A program made the translations under genes and the position numbers. Below, in pieces: positions 1 to 7,918 of a DNA stretch of 64,000 nt. Below the pieces are notes generated by a model. That model was given only the letters and a program-made list of their open reading frames with translations, made no database searches and was not told where the DNA came from. The stretch's first letter is position 1. The number at the start of each line of letters is the position of its first letter. Source of the stretch: Collinsella sp. AM18-10 (lineage in GTDB: Bacteria > Actinomycetota > Coriobacteriia > Coriobacteriales > Coriobacteriaceae); assembly GCF_003471585.1 (NCBI RefSeq), contig NZ_QRJO01000007.1:21037-85036 (forward strand), given 5' to 3'.

Positions 1-1
1 G

Positions 2-769
2 CGTTTCCGCGACGTCGACCTGGTCATCGTGCGCGAGAACACCGAGGACCTCTATGCCGGCATCGAGTTCGACGAGGGCGCAGCCGAGGTCGAGGAGCTC
101 TCGCAGCTTGTCGAGCGTTCGGGCCAAAAGACATTCGCCGCCGATTCCGCCATCTCGATCAAGCCCATCTCTATCGCCAAGAGCCGCCGTATTGTGGAGT
201 ACGCCTTTGAGTATGCCCGCCGCTGCGGCCGCAAAAAGGTGACGGCCGTGCACAAGGCCAATATCATGAAGGCGACCGACGGCCTGTTCCTGCGCGTTGC
301 GCGCGAGGTGGCCGCGGGCTATCCCGATATCGAGTTCAACGACAAGATCGTCGACGCCACCTGCATGGGCCTGGTCCAGAACCCCAACGACTTCGATGTT
401 CTGGTGCTGCCCAACCTGTACGGCGACATCGTGAGCGACCTGTGCGCCGGCCTGGTGGGTGGTCTGGGCATGGCCCCCGGCTCCAACATCGGTGCCGACT
501 GCGCCATCTTCGAGGCAACGCACGGCTCCGCGCCCGATATCGCGGGCCAGGATATCGCCAACCCCACGGCCGAGATCCTTTCTGCTGCGATGATGCTCGA
601 CCACTTGGGCGAGAACGATGCTGCCAATCGCATTCGTGCCGCCGTATCTGCCACGCTCGACGAGGGCGAGCAGGTTACCGGTGACGTGCGTCGTGCCCAG
701 ACCGGCTCCGTTGAGGGCGCTGTGGGCACGCAGGCCTTTGCCGATGCCGTTATCGCGCACCTGGCCTAA
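2..769 (+). CDS. Isocitrate/isopropylmalate dehydrogenase family protein, 3' part (cut by window edge)
   Basis: The reading frame is open to the left edge and the first complete codon is at position 2, so only the C-terminal 255 residues are present. The segment [13 protein letters not shown] is the substrate-binding signature of decarboxylating beta-hydroxyacid dehydrogenases. Further on are a Lys-rich helix ([10 protein letters not shown]), the metal-site region ([14 protein letters not shown]) and the cofactor-binding GxAPDIAG-type turn. The '[11 protein letters not shown]' form is usual in NAD-dependent isocitrate dehydrogenases of anaerobes, which convert isocitrate to 2-oxoglutarate; 3-isopropylmalate dehydrogenase is the main alternative and cannot be excluded without the N-terminus. 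A hairpin follows the stop codon, so this looks like the last gene of its transcript. Confidence 0.85.
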   Translation, partial: RFRDVDLVIVRENTEDLYAGIEFDEGAAEVEELSQLVERSGQKTFAADSAISIKPISIAKSRRIVEYAFEYARRCGRKKVTAVHKANIMKATDGLFLRVAREVAAGYPDIEFNDKIVDATCMGLVQNPNDFDVLVLPNLYGDIVSDLCAGLVGGLGMAPGSNIGADCAIFEATHGSAPDIAGQDIANPTAEILSAAMMLDHLGENDAANRIRAAVSATLDEGEQVTGDVRRAQTGSVEGAVGTQAFADAVIAHLA

Positions 770-828
770 GGCATGCACGCTGCAAACGCCTAAATAGTAC
801 TTAAGTGTTTGCGTATAACCTAAGAATC

Positions 829-858
829 AATACGCCCGGCGCCTCGTCGGGCGTATTC
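829..858 (+). terminator. Hairpin between dehydrogenase and SurA-like gene
   Basis: A perfect 10-bp inverted repeat (AATACGCCCG at 829-838, CGGGCGTATT at 848-857) lies 60 bp after the dehydrogenase stop. The T-tract is weak (TCTATT), so it may be only a partial terminator. Confidence 0.5.
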
Positions 859-895
859 TATTGAAGACTATGTTTCCTAACAAGGAGTAACTGAT

Positions 896-1981
896 ATGGG
901 TCTGATTCAAAAGAAGGACGAGAAGGACGAGATCGACGGCATCCAGATCATCGAGCGCGGCGAAGGCCCCGACGGTGATGAGGACGAGAAGATCGACCTG
1001 GTCGCCGGTACGTCTGCCGAGCACATTGCTGCCGGCACGACCGCCGAGGAAGAGGACGCTCGCCTGGAGGCAAAGGTCGCCGCGGACGCCGCCGACGAGA
1101 ACCTCATGCCCGAGGAACAGGACGAGGACGACGACTCCGACGCGGACGACCATGCATCCAAGCACAAGAAGACGATGATCGCCGCCTTCGTGGTTGCAGT
1201 CGTGATCGCTGCGGTGGTCGGCTTCTTTATTGGCAATGGCGGCTTTGGCGGCAAGGGTGTCGGTTCGTCGACCCTGACCGAGGACCAGCTCGATTCGACC
1301 GTGGCAAGCTATAGTTATAACGGCAAGAAGAGCGACATCACCGCGCGCGAGGCCATCGAGAGCCAGTACAGCCTCGATACCGTCAAGGATAGCGATGGCA
1401 ACTACACCGCTCCTTCTGCCGATGTCATCCTGTCCTACGTGCGCAACAAGATTCTGCTCGATGCTGCCGAGGACGAGGGCATTACCGTCTCTTCTAAGGA
1501 GATGAAGAAGTACGCCGAGGATTCCATCGGCACCTCCGACTACAAGACCATGGCAAAACAGTACGGCGTGTCCAAGGATCAGGCCAAGCAGATCGTCCGT
1601 CAGTCCGCGACGCTGCAGAAGCTCTACAAGAAGAAGGTGGGCGATGCTTCCGCGAGCATGCCGACCGCTCCGACCGAGCCTTCTGACGGCAACGAGGAGA
1701 CTGCGAGCAAGGACTACGCCGACTACATCATCAAACTTGCCGGCGACGAGTGGGATAGCTCGAAGGGCACCTGGAAGGACGCCGACAGCACCTACGCTAA
1801 GGCCTTCGCCGACGATGCCTTTACCGCCGATAGCGCCACCTATAAGCAGGCCATGACCGCCTATTACACCGCTTACCAGCAGTATTCTTCGCAGGCTTCG
1901 AGCGCCAGCTCCAAGTGGACCGAGTACGCCAACAGCCTGTACGCCAAGGCCAACATCAGCATTTACGGCCTGTTTGCGTAA
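896..1981 (+). CDS. Membrane-anchored SurA-N-like protein with acidic N-terminal tail
   Basis: 361 residues. Residues 1-93 are highly acidic (Asp/Glu runs). A single transmembrane segment at about 96-116 (IAAFVVAVVIAAVVGFFIG) follows a basic KHKK stretch, so the acidic tail should be cytoplasmic and the rest outside. The outer part, about 125-270, resembles the helical N-terminal chaperone domain of SurA/PrsA foldases (ITAREAIESQY, VRNKILLDAAEDEGITVSSKEMKKYAED, KQYGVSKDQAKQIVRQSATLQKLYK). No parvulin PPIase domain follows; the end is a Ser/Ala/Tyr-rich tail. This suggests an extracytoplasmic folding helper without isomerase activity. A strong SD (AAGGAG) precedes the ATG. The fold assignment is from motif resemblance only. 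Confidence 0.65.
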   Translation: MGLIQKKDEKDEIDGIQIIERGEGPDGDEDEKIDLVAGTSAEHIAAGTTAEEEDARLEAKVAADAADENLMPEEQDEDDDSDADDHASKHKKTMIAAFVVAVVIAAVVGFFIGNGGFGGKGVGSSTLTEDQLDSTVASYSYNGKKSDITAREAIESQYSLDTVKDSDGNYTAPSADVILSYVRNKILLDAAEDEGITVSSKEMKKYAEDSIGTSDYKTMAKQYGVSKDQAKQIVRQSATLQKLYKKKVGDASASMPTAPTEPSDGNEETASKDYADYIIKLAGDEWDSSKGTWKDADSTYAKAFADDAFTADSATYKQAMTAYYTAYQQYSSQASSASSKWTEYANSLYAKANISIYGLFA

Positions 1982-2021
1982 GATCTGCCTGAGCTTACCG
2001 ATCGCGTAGCCGAACTATCTG

Positions 2022-2062
2022 AATAAGCCCGCTAGAACGATATCCGTTCTAGCGGGCTTATT
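2022..2062. terminator. Bidirectional terminator, 18-bp perfect stem
   Basis: Inverted repeat 2022-2039 / 2045-2062 with a 5-nt loop. The outer ends are AATAA/TTATT, so it can serve the SurA-like gene on the plus strand and the XRE/DUF2975 pair converging from the minus strand. Confidence 0.85.
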
Positions 2063-2095
2063 ACGTCGGAGGTACCGGTAGTTAAATAATCTCAA

Positions 2096-2332
2096 TTAAT
2101 CTTTAAGTCCAAAGAGGTTATCGGCTTCATCGTCAGGCATATATTCCAGTACATCGCCCGGTTGGCAGTCGAGTGCCCGGCATATCGCGTCAAGAGTTGA
2201 AAAGCGCACGGCAGAAACCTTGCCCGTCTTGATGCGCGACATATTGACCTGGGAGATGCCCACGCGTTCCGCAAGCTCTTTGGATGAGATCTTGCGTTCG
2301 GCGAGCATGCGGTCGAGCCGCAGAATAATCAT
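2096..2332 (-). CDS. Small XRE-family (Cro/CI, YozG-like) transcriptional regulator
   Basis: 78 residues, nearly all a helix-turn-helix domain: MIILRLDRMLAERKIS, then SKELAERVGISQVNMSRIKTG and a typical DAICRALDCQPGDVLEY ending. This stand-alone short HTH belongs to the YozG/YdaS-like group that usually sits beside a DUF2975 membrane protein. That is the case here: the DUF2975 gene ends 9 bp upstream on the same strand, so the two are very probably one operon. The likely role is regulating itself and its membrane partner; the signal is unknown. Confidence 0.85.
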   Translation of the reverse strand: MIILRLDRMLAERKISSKELAERVGISQVNMSRIKTGKVSAVRFSTLDAICRALDCQPGDVLEYMPDDEADNLFGLKD

Positions 2333-2341
2333 GGATTCCCC

Positions 2342-2980
2342 CTAGAGCAACTCGTCATCTTGTATTTGCAGGATACACCCGTACTGGAAGACGCTGGCAA
2401 TCAGGCTAATAATCAGGCCTGCAAAGACCATAGAGAGGTCGAGGTGCTGGCCGCCAAGCGCATCCGTAAAGTTGCCGCCAAATCCTGAGAGTATCAGCCC
2501 CGTGACTATGGCACCAAGAAGCTTCACAGCAACGCCGCCAATAAGGAACAAATGTCCTACTTGACGTAGTATGCGGATGCATTCGAGGTCAAAGGGCCTG
2601 CCCGCCTTTTCAATGGCGGAGAAAAACCTGTATGCGCTTAGCACAATGGCAAGCGCAAGGCATGTCATCATGGCGCTCCCTATGGCAGTATGACCGTCGT
2701 GCGCGACAAGCATAAGAGGGGTCTGTTCATTGGCGCCGACGAGAGCGAGAGATGGCCCTTCGCCGGCATTAAGCTCTACGGATTGGAGGCAGAACCCTTG
2801 GGAGAGGCTAGGCAATATGAGTAGAAGCTCGATTGCAATGACTGCGAGAAGTCCCAGAGCGAGCGCTACGGCGGTGCAGATTGTGGCCCATTTGCAGATG
2901 TGAGCGAGCTTCCTCAGATCGGCTATTGCCTGTTCGCGGTTGATGGATTCATTCGATTTGGATACGTTCCAGCGGATCAT
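2342..2980 (-). CDS. DUF2975 family four-helix membrane protein
   Basis: 212 residues from ATG at 2980, chosen because GGAGGAG lies just before it; an upstream in-frame TTG (2995) would add five residues but has no SD. Four hydrophobic segments are visible: ATICTAVALALGLLAVIAIELLL, an alanine/leucine-rich helix near MMTCLALAIVLSAYRFF, LFLIGGVAVKLLGAIVTGL and MVFAGLIISLIASVFQYGCIL. The ending YGCILQIQDDELL is characteristic of DUF2975 proteins. The family is consistently paired with a small XRE regulator, here downstream. Function unknown; it probably senses or modulates something at the membrane for the regulator. Confidence 0.8.
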   Translation of the reverse strand: MIRWNVSKSNESINREQAIADLRKLAHICKWATICTAVALALGLLAVIAIELLLILPSLSQGFCLQSVELNAGEGPSLALVGANEQTPLMLVAHDGHTAIGSAMMTCLALAIVLSAYRFFSAIEKAGRPFDLECIRILRQVGHLFLIGGVAVKLLGAIVTGLILSGFGGNFTDALGGQHLDLSMVFAGLIISLIASVFQYGCILQIQDDELL

Positions 2981-3248
2981 AGCTCCTCCAACCAATGTCT
3001 AGGATGATATTTAAATCTTATAACATACTTAATGATAAACGATAAACAAATACAGATTAGAGTAAGTTATGTTTGTAAGACGAATAGCGAGAGCTTATGG
3101 CATATTTAGGGAGTGAGAGTTTGGCACGTGGGGGATGGACGAGTATCGAAATTTCCCGCAACCGCGCAAGTGCTTCATCGGGTTTCCCCAATTCATCCAG
3201 GAAAACGGCCGTAAACGATTGGAAATAACCGCTGAGCGGTCGAAAACT

Positions 3249-3259
3249 ACCGTTCACCG
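3249..3259 (-). promoter_or_regulatory. Putative catabolic-regulon motif, copy 1
   Basis: CGGTGAACGGT on the minus strand, a match to the recurring 11-mer C(C/G)GTRAACGGT. It lies upstream of agaF. Confidence 0.45.
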
Positions 3260-3447
3260 ATAATTTCTAAACTGGTTCTAACTGGTATTAAGTCAAAAAG
3301 ACCAATTCACAAATCTTCACAATGACCTGCAGTTTTTCTACATGCCATTTTTGGCCACCCTGCGTTGTTTAGGCACAGAAAAGGTTCCGATCATTCGTCG
3401 AACCATTTCGAAACGGTTTCAAAGCCGCAGGTAGAAGTGTTAACGAG

Positions 3448-3458
3448 CGGTAAACGGT
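3448..3458 (+). promoter_or_regulatory. Putative catabolic-regulon motif, copy 2
   Basis: CGGTAAACGGT, 224 bp before the agaF start. It is preceded by GAGCGG and followed by a one-mismatch copy (CCGTGAGCGGT, 3469-3479), so half-sites are clustered here. Confidence 0.45.
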
Positions 3459-3553
3459 CGATTTATCGCCGTGAGCGGTGCAAAAACGTTTTACTGCGTG
3501 AATCAGCGAAAGCGACCTCTTCTGTGATGATATAGTGACAACAACACGTCACG

Positions 3554-3584
3554 TGGTTACTACCAGTTGAGAGACCACTGGTCT
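3554..3584. promoter_or_regulatory. Two GntR/HutC-type operators before agaF
   Basis: TGGTTACTACCA (3554-3565) and AGACCACTGGTCT (3572-3584) are both TGGT/ACCA-type palindromes, with centres about 18-19 bp apart. The first matches the site CTGGTTACTACCAG found before agaS. They lie just downstream of a possible -10 (TATAGT, 3531-3536), a position suited to blocking transcription. The pattern fits operators of HutC-subfamily amino-sugar regulators such as NagR/DasR (TGGTNNNNACCA). The cognate protein is probably the GntR gene at 7073. Confidence 0.65.
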
Positions 3585-3681
3585 TCAAAGAACGCTTTCC
3601 AAGAAGCTTTAAGGGCGTCCGCCCGCTGGCTTCCGAAAACATCGGACTCAGATCGTACACACCTTCGGAAGGGAAATTTGA

Positions 3682-4125
3682 ATGGTTGGCTTTATTCTTA
3701 CCGGTCATGGACAGTTCGCACCCGGCCTCGCAAGCGCTATCGCTATGGTCGCCGGTGATCAGCCCGCTTTTACCGTCGTTCCTTTCGAGGGCGACCAGGC
3801 TGCTTCCTACGGTGAGGATCTCCGCGCCGCTATCACCGCCATGCGCGAGGAGTGCGATGGCGTGCTCGTCTTTACCGACCTGCTTGGTGGTACCCCGTTC
3901 AACCAGGCAATGATGATTGCCCAGGATGTCGACAACGTCGAGATTCTGACTGGCACGAACCTTCCCATGGTTATTGAGCTTCTGTTCCTCCGCGGCAACG
4001 CTACGCTCGCCGAGCTTGGCGAGCAGGCCGTGACCGTTGGCCAGACGGGCATCACCGCCCAGACGGTTGCCTCCGTCGCTGGTGCCGAGGAAGAGGATAT
4101 CTTCGGTGACGAGGACGGCATCTAA
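3682..4125 (+). CDS. agaF: PTS mannose-family EIIA component, GalNAc/galactosamine type
   Basis: 147 residues, the normal size for a free EIIA of the mannose (ManX-N/AgaF) family. The phosphorylated histidine is His9 in ILTGHGQFAPGL. The segment DLLGGTPFNQA around residues 65-76 is the conserved active-site loop. EIIA takes phosphate from HPr and passes it to EIIB. First gene of agaF-yajC-agaV-agaW-agaE; its stop overlaps the yajC start (TAATG). The C-terminus is an acidic tail (AEEEDIFGDEDGI). Substrate assignment rests on nearby nagA, agaS and tagatose-6P kinase; other hexosamines remain possible. Confidence 0.88.
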   Translation: MVGFILTGHGQFAPGLASAIAMVAGDQPAFTVVPFEGDQAASYGEDLRAAITAMREECDGVLVFTDLLGGTPFNQAMMIAQDVDNVEILTGTNLPMVIELLFLRGNATLAELGEQAVTVGQTGITAQTVASVAGAEEEDIFGDEDGI

Positions 4126-4406
4126 TGGCCGATTTCGGAGCCAACGTCCTGAGCTCCTCGGTCGCCCTTTTAGGCTTGCTTGTCATCATGGGCTTGATTT
4201 ACACCATCTGGTCGCAAATCAACATGAAGAAGAAGCAGAAGTACTTCAAGGAGCTGCACACGGAGCTCAAGCCGGGTCAGGAGGTTCTTTTCGCCGGCGG
4301 TATCTACGGAACCGTCAAAGGCATCGAAGGCGAAAAGGTCCAGATCAAAGTCCGATCCGGTGCCGTCGTAGATGTTTCGCGTTACGCGATTCAGGAGATC
4401 AAGTAA
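4125..4406 (+). CDS. YajC-like small membrane protein within the PTS operon
   Basis: 93 residues. One N-terminal transmembrane helix (about 9-28, VALLGLLVIMGLIYTIWSQI) is followed by a basic MKKKQKYFKELHTELKPGQEVLFAGGIYGTVKGIEGEKVQIKV-like YajC core, which I give here only as key elements: a Lys-rich patch, the LKPGQEV turn and the GGIYGTVKGI beta segment. YajC normally belongs to the SecDF-YajC complex. Here it is translationally coupled (TAATG) between EIIA and EIIB, with no secD/secF. To my knowledge yajC-like genes also sit in some streptococcal mannose-family PTS operons, so a PTS-dedicated role, perhaps stabilising EIIC/EIID, is more likely than general secretion. Confidence 0.85.
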   Translation: MADFGANVLSSSVALLGLLVIMGLIYTIWSQINMKKKQKYFKELHTELKPGQEVLFAGGIYGTVKGIEGEKVQIKVRSGAVVDVSRYAIQEIK

Positions 4407-4442
4407 CTGTCGTCAGCAAATAACGAAAGGAAGCTGATCAAC

Positions 4443-4925
4443 ATGGCAGAACCCAACATTCTTCTTACCCGCATCGATAACCGACTGGTCCATGGTCAGG
4501 TCGCTACCCAGTGGAACTCCACCCTGGGCTCCAACCTTATCCTCGTCGCCAACGACGATGTGTCGACCAACACCATGCGCCAGAACCTCATGAAGATGGC
4601 CGCTCCCGCCGGCGTCGCTACGCGTTTCTTCTCCCTGCAGAAGACCATCGACGTCATTGGCAAGGCGAGCCCGCGCCAGAAGATCTTCATCGTGGCCGAA
4701 ACACCGGAAGACGTGCTTACGCTCGTCAAGGGCGGTGTGCCTATAAAGAAGGTAAACATCGGCAACATGCACATGTCGGAAGGAAAGCGCCAAGTCGCCA
4801 CCTCCGTCGCAGTTAACGACGAGGATGTCGCTGCGTTTAAAGAGCTGCAGGAATTGGGGGTGGAGTTGGAGATCAGGCGCGTTCCGAGCACGCCTGTTGA
4901 GGACACGAGCAAGCTCTTCTCGTAA
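4443..4925 (+). CDS. agaV: PTS mannose-family EIIB component
   Basis: 160 residues. The signature TRIDNRLVHGQVATQW contains the phosphorylated histidine at His17. The remainder (VSTNTMRQNLMKMAAPAGV, KGGVPIKKVNIGNMH) matches free EIIB proteins of the GalNAc/sorbose/mannose family. EIIB receives phosphate from AgaF and donates it to the sugar bound by EIIC/EIID. SD GAAAGGAAG precedes the ATG. A paralogue of identical length without this histidine lies at 15251. Confidence 0.9.
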   Translation: MAEPNILLTRIDNRLVHGQVATQWNSTLGSNLILVANDDVSTNTMRQNLMKMAAPAGVATRFFSLQKTIDVIGKASPRQKIFIVAETPEDVLTLVKGGVPIKKVNIGNMHMSEGKRQVATSVAVNDEDVAAFKELQELGVELEIRRVPSTPVEDTSKLFS

Positions 4926-5015
4926 TCCTCGTGATCCACGTTGTCAGGAGTGAAACCCTGACGTTCTGTACGTGATATCCAAAGTGCGTACATACATTTT
5001 GAAAGGAGGAGCAAG

Positions 5016-5816
5016 ATGGAATACTCGATCATCCAGGTCGCTCTGGTCTTCATCGTCACGTTCGTCGCGGCAATCGACCAGTTCAACTTCCTCGAGTCTC
5101 TCTATCAGCCCATCGTCACCGGCGCCGTCATCGGTCTTATCCTTGGCGACCTCAACACCGGTCTTCTCGTGGGTGGTACTTATCAGCTCATGACGATCGG
5201 CAACATGCCGATCGGAGGCGCTCAGCCGCCTAACGCCGTCATCGGCGGCATCATGGCAGCCATTCTCGCTATCGCTACGGGTCTCGAGCCCAACGCGGCA
5301 GTCGGCCTTGCCATTCCGTTCGCTCTGCTTGGTCAGCTCGGCGTTACCCTGGTCTTCACGCTTATGTCGCCCCTCATGTCCTCCGCGGACAACATGGCTC
5401 ATAACGCTGACACCAAGGGCATCGAGCGTCTGAACTACTTCGCCATGGCTTTGCTCGGCCTGATCTTCGCTGTCGTCGTCACCCTGTTCTTCATCGCTGG
5501 CGCTACCATCGGTCAGACCATCGCTTCCGCCATCCCGACTTGGCTGCAGACCGGTCTGTCCGCTGCAGGCGGCATGATGCGCTTCGTCGGCTTCGCCGTC
5601 CTGCTCAAGGTTATGATGAACCGCGATATGTGGGGCTTCTTCCTCATGGGCTTTGGCCTCGCGCTCATCACCGTTGCCAACGATTCCCTGGCAACCCCTG
5701 CCCTGCTCATCCTCGCTCTCATCGGCTTCGGCATCGCTTTCTGGGACTTCCAGCAGCAGACCGAGCTGAAGGGTGCAGCTGTTTCTGACGGAGGTGACTT
5801 CGAAGATGGCATCTAA
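5016..5816 (+). CDS. agaW: PTS mannose-family EIIC membrane component
   Basis: 266 residues with about seven or eight hydrophobic segments. Conserved EIIC features are visible: AIDQFNFLESLYQPIVTG near the N-terminus, LGDLNTGLLVGGTYQLM, and the GGAQPPNAVIGG loop typical of the Man/Aga/Sor family. EIIC forms the membrane channel together with EIID. A strong SD (AAAGGAGGAG) precedes the ATG. Its stop codon overlaps the start of the EIID gene, so the two subunits are translationally coupled. Confidence 0.9.
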   Translation: MEYSIIQVALVFIVTFVAAIDQFNFLESLYQPIVTGAVIGLILGDLNTGLLVGGTYQLMTIGNMPIGGAQPPNAVIGGIMAAILAIATGLEPNAAVGLAIPFALLGQLGVTLVFTLMSPLMSSADNMAHNADTKGIERLNYFAMALLGLIFAVVVTLFFIAGATIGQTIASAIPTWLQTGLSAAGGMMRFVGFAVLLKVMMNRDMWGFFLMGFGLALITVANDSLATPALLILALIGFGIAFWDFQQQTELKGAAVSDGGDFEDGI

Positions 5817-6888
5817 TGAGTATGTGATCCCGGAGCACTACGAGGATCTCACTCCTGCTCCGCAGCTCGACCAGAAGACCCTCAACAAGATGGCTTGGCG
5901 CTCCTGCTTCCTGCAGGCATCGTTCAACTACGAGCGCATGCAGGCCGCTGGCTGGCTTTACTCCATCATCCCCGGTCTGGAGAAGATCCACACCAACAAG
6001 AACGACCTCGCGGCTTCCATGAGCCACAACCTGGAGTTCTTCAACACCCACCCGTTCCTCGTCACCTTTGTTATGGGTATCGTGCTTTCGCTCGAGCAGA
6101 ACAAGGTTGACATCCCCACGATCCGCGCCGTCCGCGTCGCCGCAATGGGCCCGCTCGGTGGTATCGGTGACGCCCTGTTCTGGCTGACGCTCGTGCCTAT
6201 CACGGCCGGCATCACCTCCAACATGGCCATCAACGGCAACGCCGCTGCGCCGATCATCTTCCTGGTGATCTTCAACGTCGTCCAGTTCGCTCTGCGCTTC
6301 TGGCTCATGAACTGGTCCTACAAGCTTGGCACCAGCGCTATTGACGCTCTGACTGCCAACATGCAGGCCTTCACGCGTGCCGCTTCCATCATGGGCGTCT
6401 TCGTCGTCGGTTGCCTGGTCGTCACCATGGGTGGCACCCAGATCAACCTCCAGATCCCCAACGGCACCACCCGTGGCCTCTCCGCTACTACCGTGATCGT
6501 CTCCGAGAAGGAGGCCGAGAACTTCACCGGTATGGAGGGCATCGATACCGAGACCGCTGAGGCCGGTACCATCGCCATGACCGATGAGGACGGCAACGCC
6601 CTCACCGCTTCCGATGCCGACGGCAACGCTGTCGAGTGCGGCGTCACCGATCTGGGCAACGGCATGGAGTCCGTTACCTACGGCACCGTCACCGAGGATC
6701 CGGTCAACTTCTCTGTTGCCGACACCCTCAACACCATCGTCCCGAAGCTCGTCCCGCTTATGCTTACGCTGCTGCTTTACTACATGTTCGCTAAGCACAG
6801 CTGGACCCCGACCAAGGGCATTCTGCTGCTCTTCGTCCTGGGCATCCTGGGCGCTGGCCCGCTTGGTCTCTGGCCGAGCATCTGGTAA
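5806..6888 (+). CDS. agaE: PTS mannose-family EIID component with an extra acidic segment
   Basis: 360 residues from ATG 5806, which has GGAGGTG at 5790-5796 and overlaps the agaW stop by 11 nt. An upstream in-frame start would lie deeper in agaW and lacks an SD. The family core is present: MAWRSCFLQASFNYERMQ near residue 30, MGPLGGIGDALFW near 115 and a C-terminal hydrophobic block ending GPLGLWPSIW. Most EIID proteins are about 270-290 residues. The excess lies between the helix ending near 200 and the segment resuming near 290: roughly 70-80 acidic, Gly/Thr-rich residues (for example MTDEDGNALTASDADGNAVE) predicted to be extracytoplasmic. Confidence 0.88.
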   Translation: MASNEYVIPEHYEDLTPAPQLDQKTLNKMAWRSCFLQASFNYERMQAAGWLYSIIPGLEKIHTNKNDLAASMSHNLEFFNTHPFLVTFVMGIVLSLEQNKVDIPTIRAVRVAAMGPLGGIGDALFWLTLVPITAGITSNMAINGNAAAPIIFLVIFNVVQFALRFWLMNWSYKLGTSAIDALTANMQAFTRAASIMGVFVVGCLVVTMGGTQINLQIPNGTTRGLSATTVIVSEKEAENFTGMEGIDTETAEAGTIAMTDEDGNALTASDADGNAVECGVTDLGNGMESVTYGTVTEDPVNFSVADTLNTIVPKLVPLMLTLLLYYMFAKHSWTPTKGILLLFVLGILGAGPLGLWPSIW

Positions 6889-6954
6889 GGCTCTAGCTTG
6901 AGGGGTGTGTCCCTACGCGGCTCACACCCCGACCCCTTAAGCCATGTGTATGTT

Positions 6955-6988
6955 AAAAGCCGCGTGCTCGAAAGAGCGCGCGGCTTTT
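6955..6988 (+). terminator. Terminator after the PTS operon
   Basis: Stem AAAAGCCGCGTGCTC / GAGCGCGCGGCTTTT (6955-6969, 6974-6988), one mismatch, ending in T's. A smaller GGGGTGTG...CACACCCC hairpin lies before it at about 6902-6930. Confidence 0.8.
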
Positions 6989-7072
6989 GTTTTCTTGATG
7001 ATTCGGGTGTTGCAGACCGATAATGCTTAACACCCAAGGTAGTAGCCTAGTTTGAGCAAAAGGGAGGATAGG

Positions 7073-7804
7073 ATGGCGATTGGAGCGCGTAAGCAACCGC
7101 TGTACGATCAGCTGGTCGATATTCTGACCGAAAAGATTGACCATGAATATCGCGCCGGTGACATGATTCCTTCCGAGCGCGAACTTTCGGAGCGCTATGG
7201 TCTCTCGCGCACTACGGTACGCCTGGCTCTGCAGGAACTGGAGCGTTTAGGACTGGTGGTTCGGCAGCACGGTCGCGGTACCTTTGTGACCGACCGTTCG
7301 GCAAAGGCAACCAATCTTATGCAGTCCTACAGCTTTACCGAGCAGATGCGCGCGATGGGTCGCGACCCCGAGACCACGATTCTCGATTTTTGCGAGATGG
7401 AGGCCGATAAGAATCTGGCCGAGCATATGGGATTACGTATCGGTGATCGCATTTTTAAGCTCAAGCGCCTTCGTTCTGCCGACAACATGCCCATGATGGT
7501 CGAACGCAGCTATCTACCGGTTCGTCAATTTCTGTCCCTAAAGCGACCGCTGCTGGAGCGCAAGCCGCTTTACGATGTGATTGAGCAGGACTTTCAGCAA
7601 AAGATACGCGTGGCTGAAGAGGAGTTCTATGCGAGCATAGCCCGTCCCACCGACGCCCACCTTTTGGGAATTGTCGAGGGCTCGCCTGTGCTCGATTTGG
7701 TCAGGACTACGTATAACGAGTCAAACGAGGTTGTGGAGTATACACTCTCGGTTGCTCGTGCCGATCAGTTTAAATACAAGGTTTACCATCAGCGTAGCAA
7801 CTAG
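7073..7804 (+). CDS. GntR-family (HutC subfamily) regulator of the amino-sugar genes
   Basis: 243 residues from ATG 7073, chosen because AGGGAGG (7061-7067) lies 5 nt before it; an in-frame TTG at 7052 has no SD. The N-terminal winged HTH (about 7-72) shows PLYDQLVDILTEKID, GDMIPSERELSERYGLSRTTVRLALQEL and GRGTFV. The C-terminal UTRA effector domain (about 85-238) contains KRLRSADNMPMMVERSYLP and LDLVRTTYNESNEVVEY. HutC relatives NagR/DasR respond to amino-sugar phosphates. The gene sits between the PTS operon and agaS, and matching palindromes lie before both, so it is the probable repressor. Confidence 0.88.
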   Translation: MAIGARKQPLYDQLVDILTEKIDHEYRAGDMIPSERELSERYGLSRTTVRLALQELERLGLVVRQHGRGTFVTDRSAKATNLMQSYSFTEQMRAMGRDPETTILDFCEMEADKNLAEHMGLRIGDRIFKLKRLRSADNMPMMVERSYLPVRQFLSLKRPLLERKPLYDVIEQDFQQKIRVAEEEFYASIARPTDAHLLGIVEGSPVLDLVRTTYNESNEVVEYTLSVARADQFKYKVYHQRSN

Positions 7805-7843
7805 TGTCCGCATCGTTTCCATATGGTGATTCTTTGCATTTAA

Positions 7844-7879
7844 CTGGTTACTACCAGATAACCAACCGAAGTGTATAAT
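7844..7879 (+). promoter_or_regulatory. agaS promoter with GntR-type operator
   Basis: A 14-bp palindrome CTGGTTACTACCAG (7844-7857) lies 16 bp before a consensus -10 TATAAT (7874-7879). The operator covers the expected -35 position, so bound repressor should exclude RNA polymerase. It shares the core TGGTTACTACCA with 3554-3565. Confidence 0.75.
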
Positions 7880-7918
7880 TGCACGTCAGAGGATTACTTC
7901 TAGAGAGAGGTATTAGAA

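Larger units (their letters stand above)
2981..3681. other. 700-bp regulatory region upstream of the aga PTS operon
   Basis: No convincing gene is seen. The region holds two exact copies of the C(C/G)GTRAACGGT motif (3249-3259 reverse, 3448-3458 forward) and one-mismatch copies near 3230-3240 and 3469-3479. It also has two AAACYGCAGGT-like motifs (3324-3337 reverse, 3421-3432), a near-palindrome GAAACGGTTTC (3410-3420), a possible -10 box TATAGT (3531-3536), and two GntR-type palindromes (3554-3584). It is unusually motif-dense compared with other gaps in the window. Confidence 0.6.

Noticed and set aside
3057..3257. 66-codon frame on the minus strand upstream of the aga operon
   Set aside because: No SD, no recognisable domain, and it overlaps the motif-rich regulatory region. 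The helical stretch LDELGKPDEALARL is not enough to support a gene.
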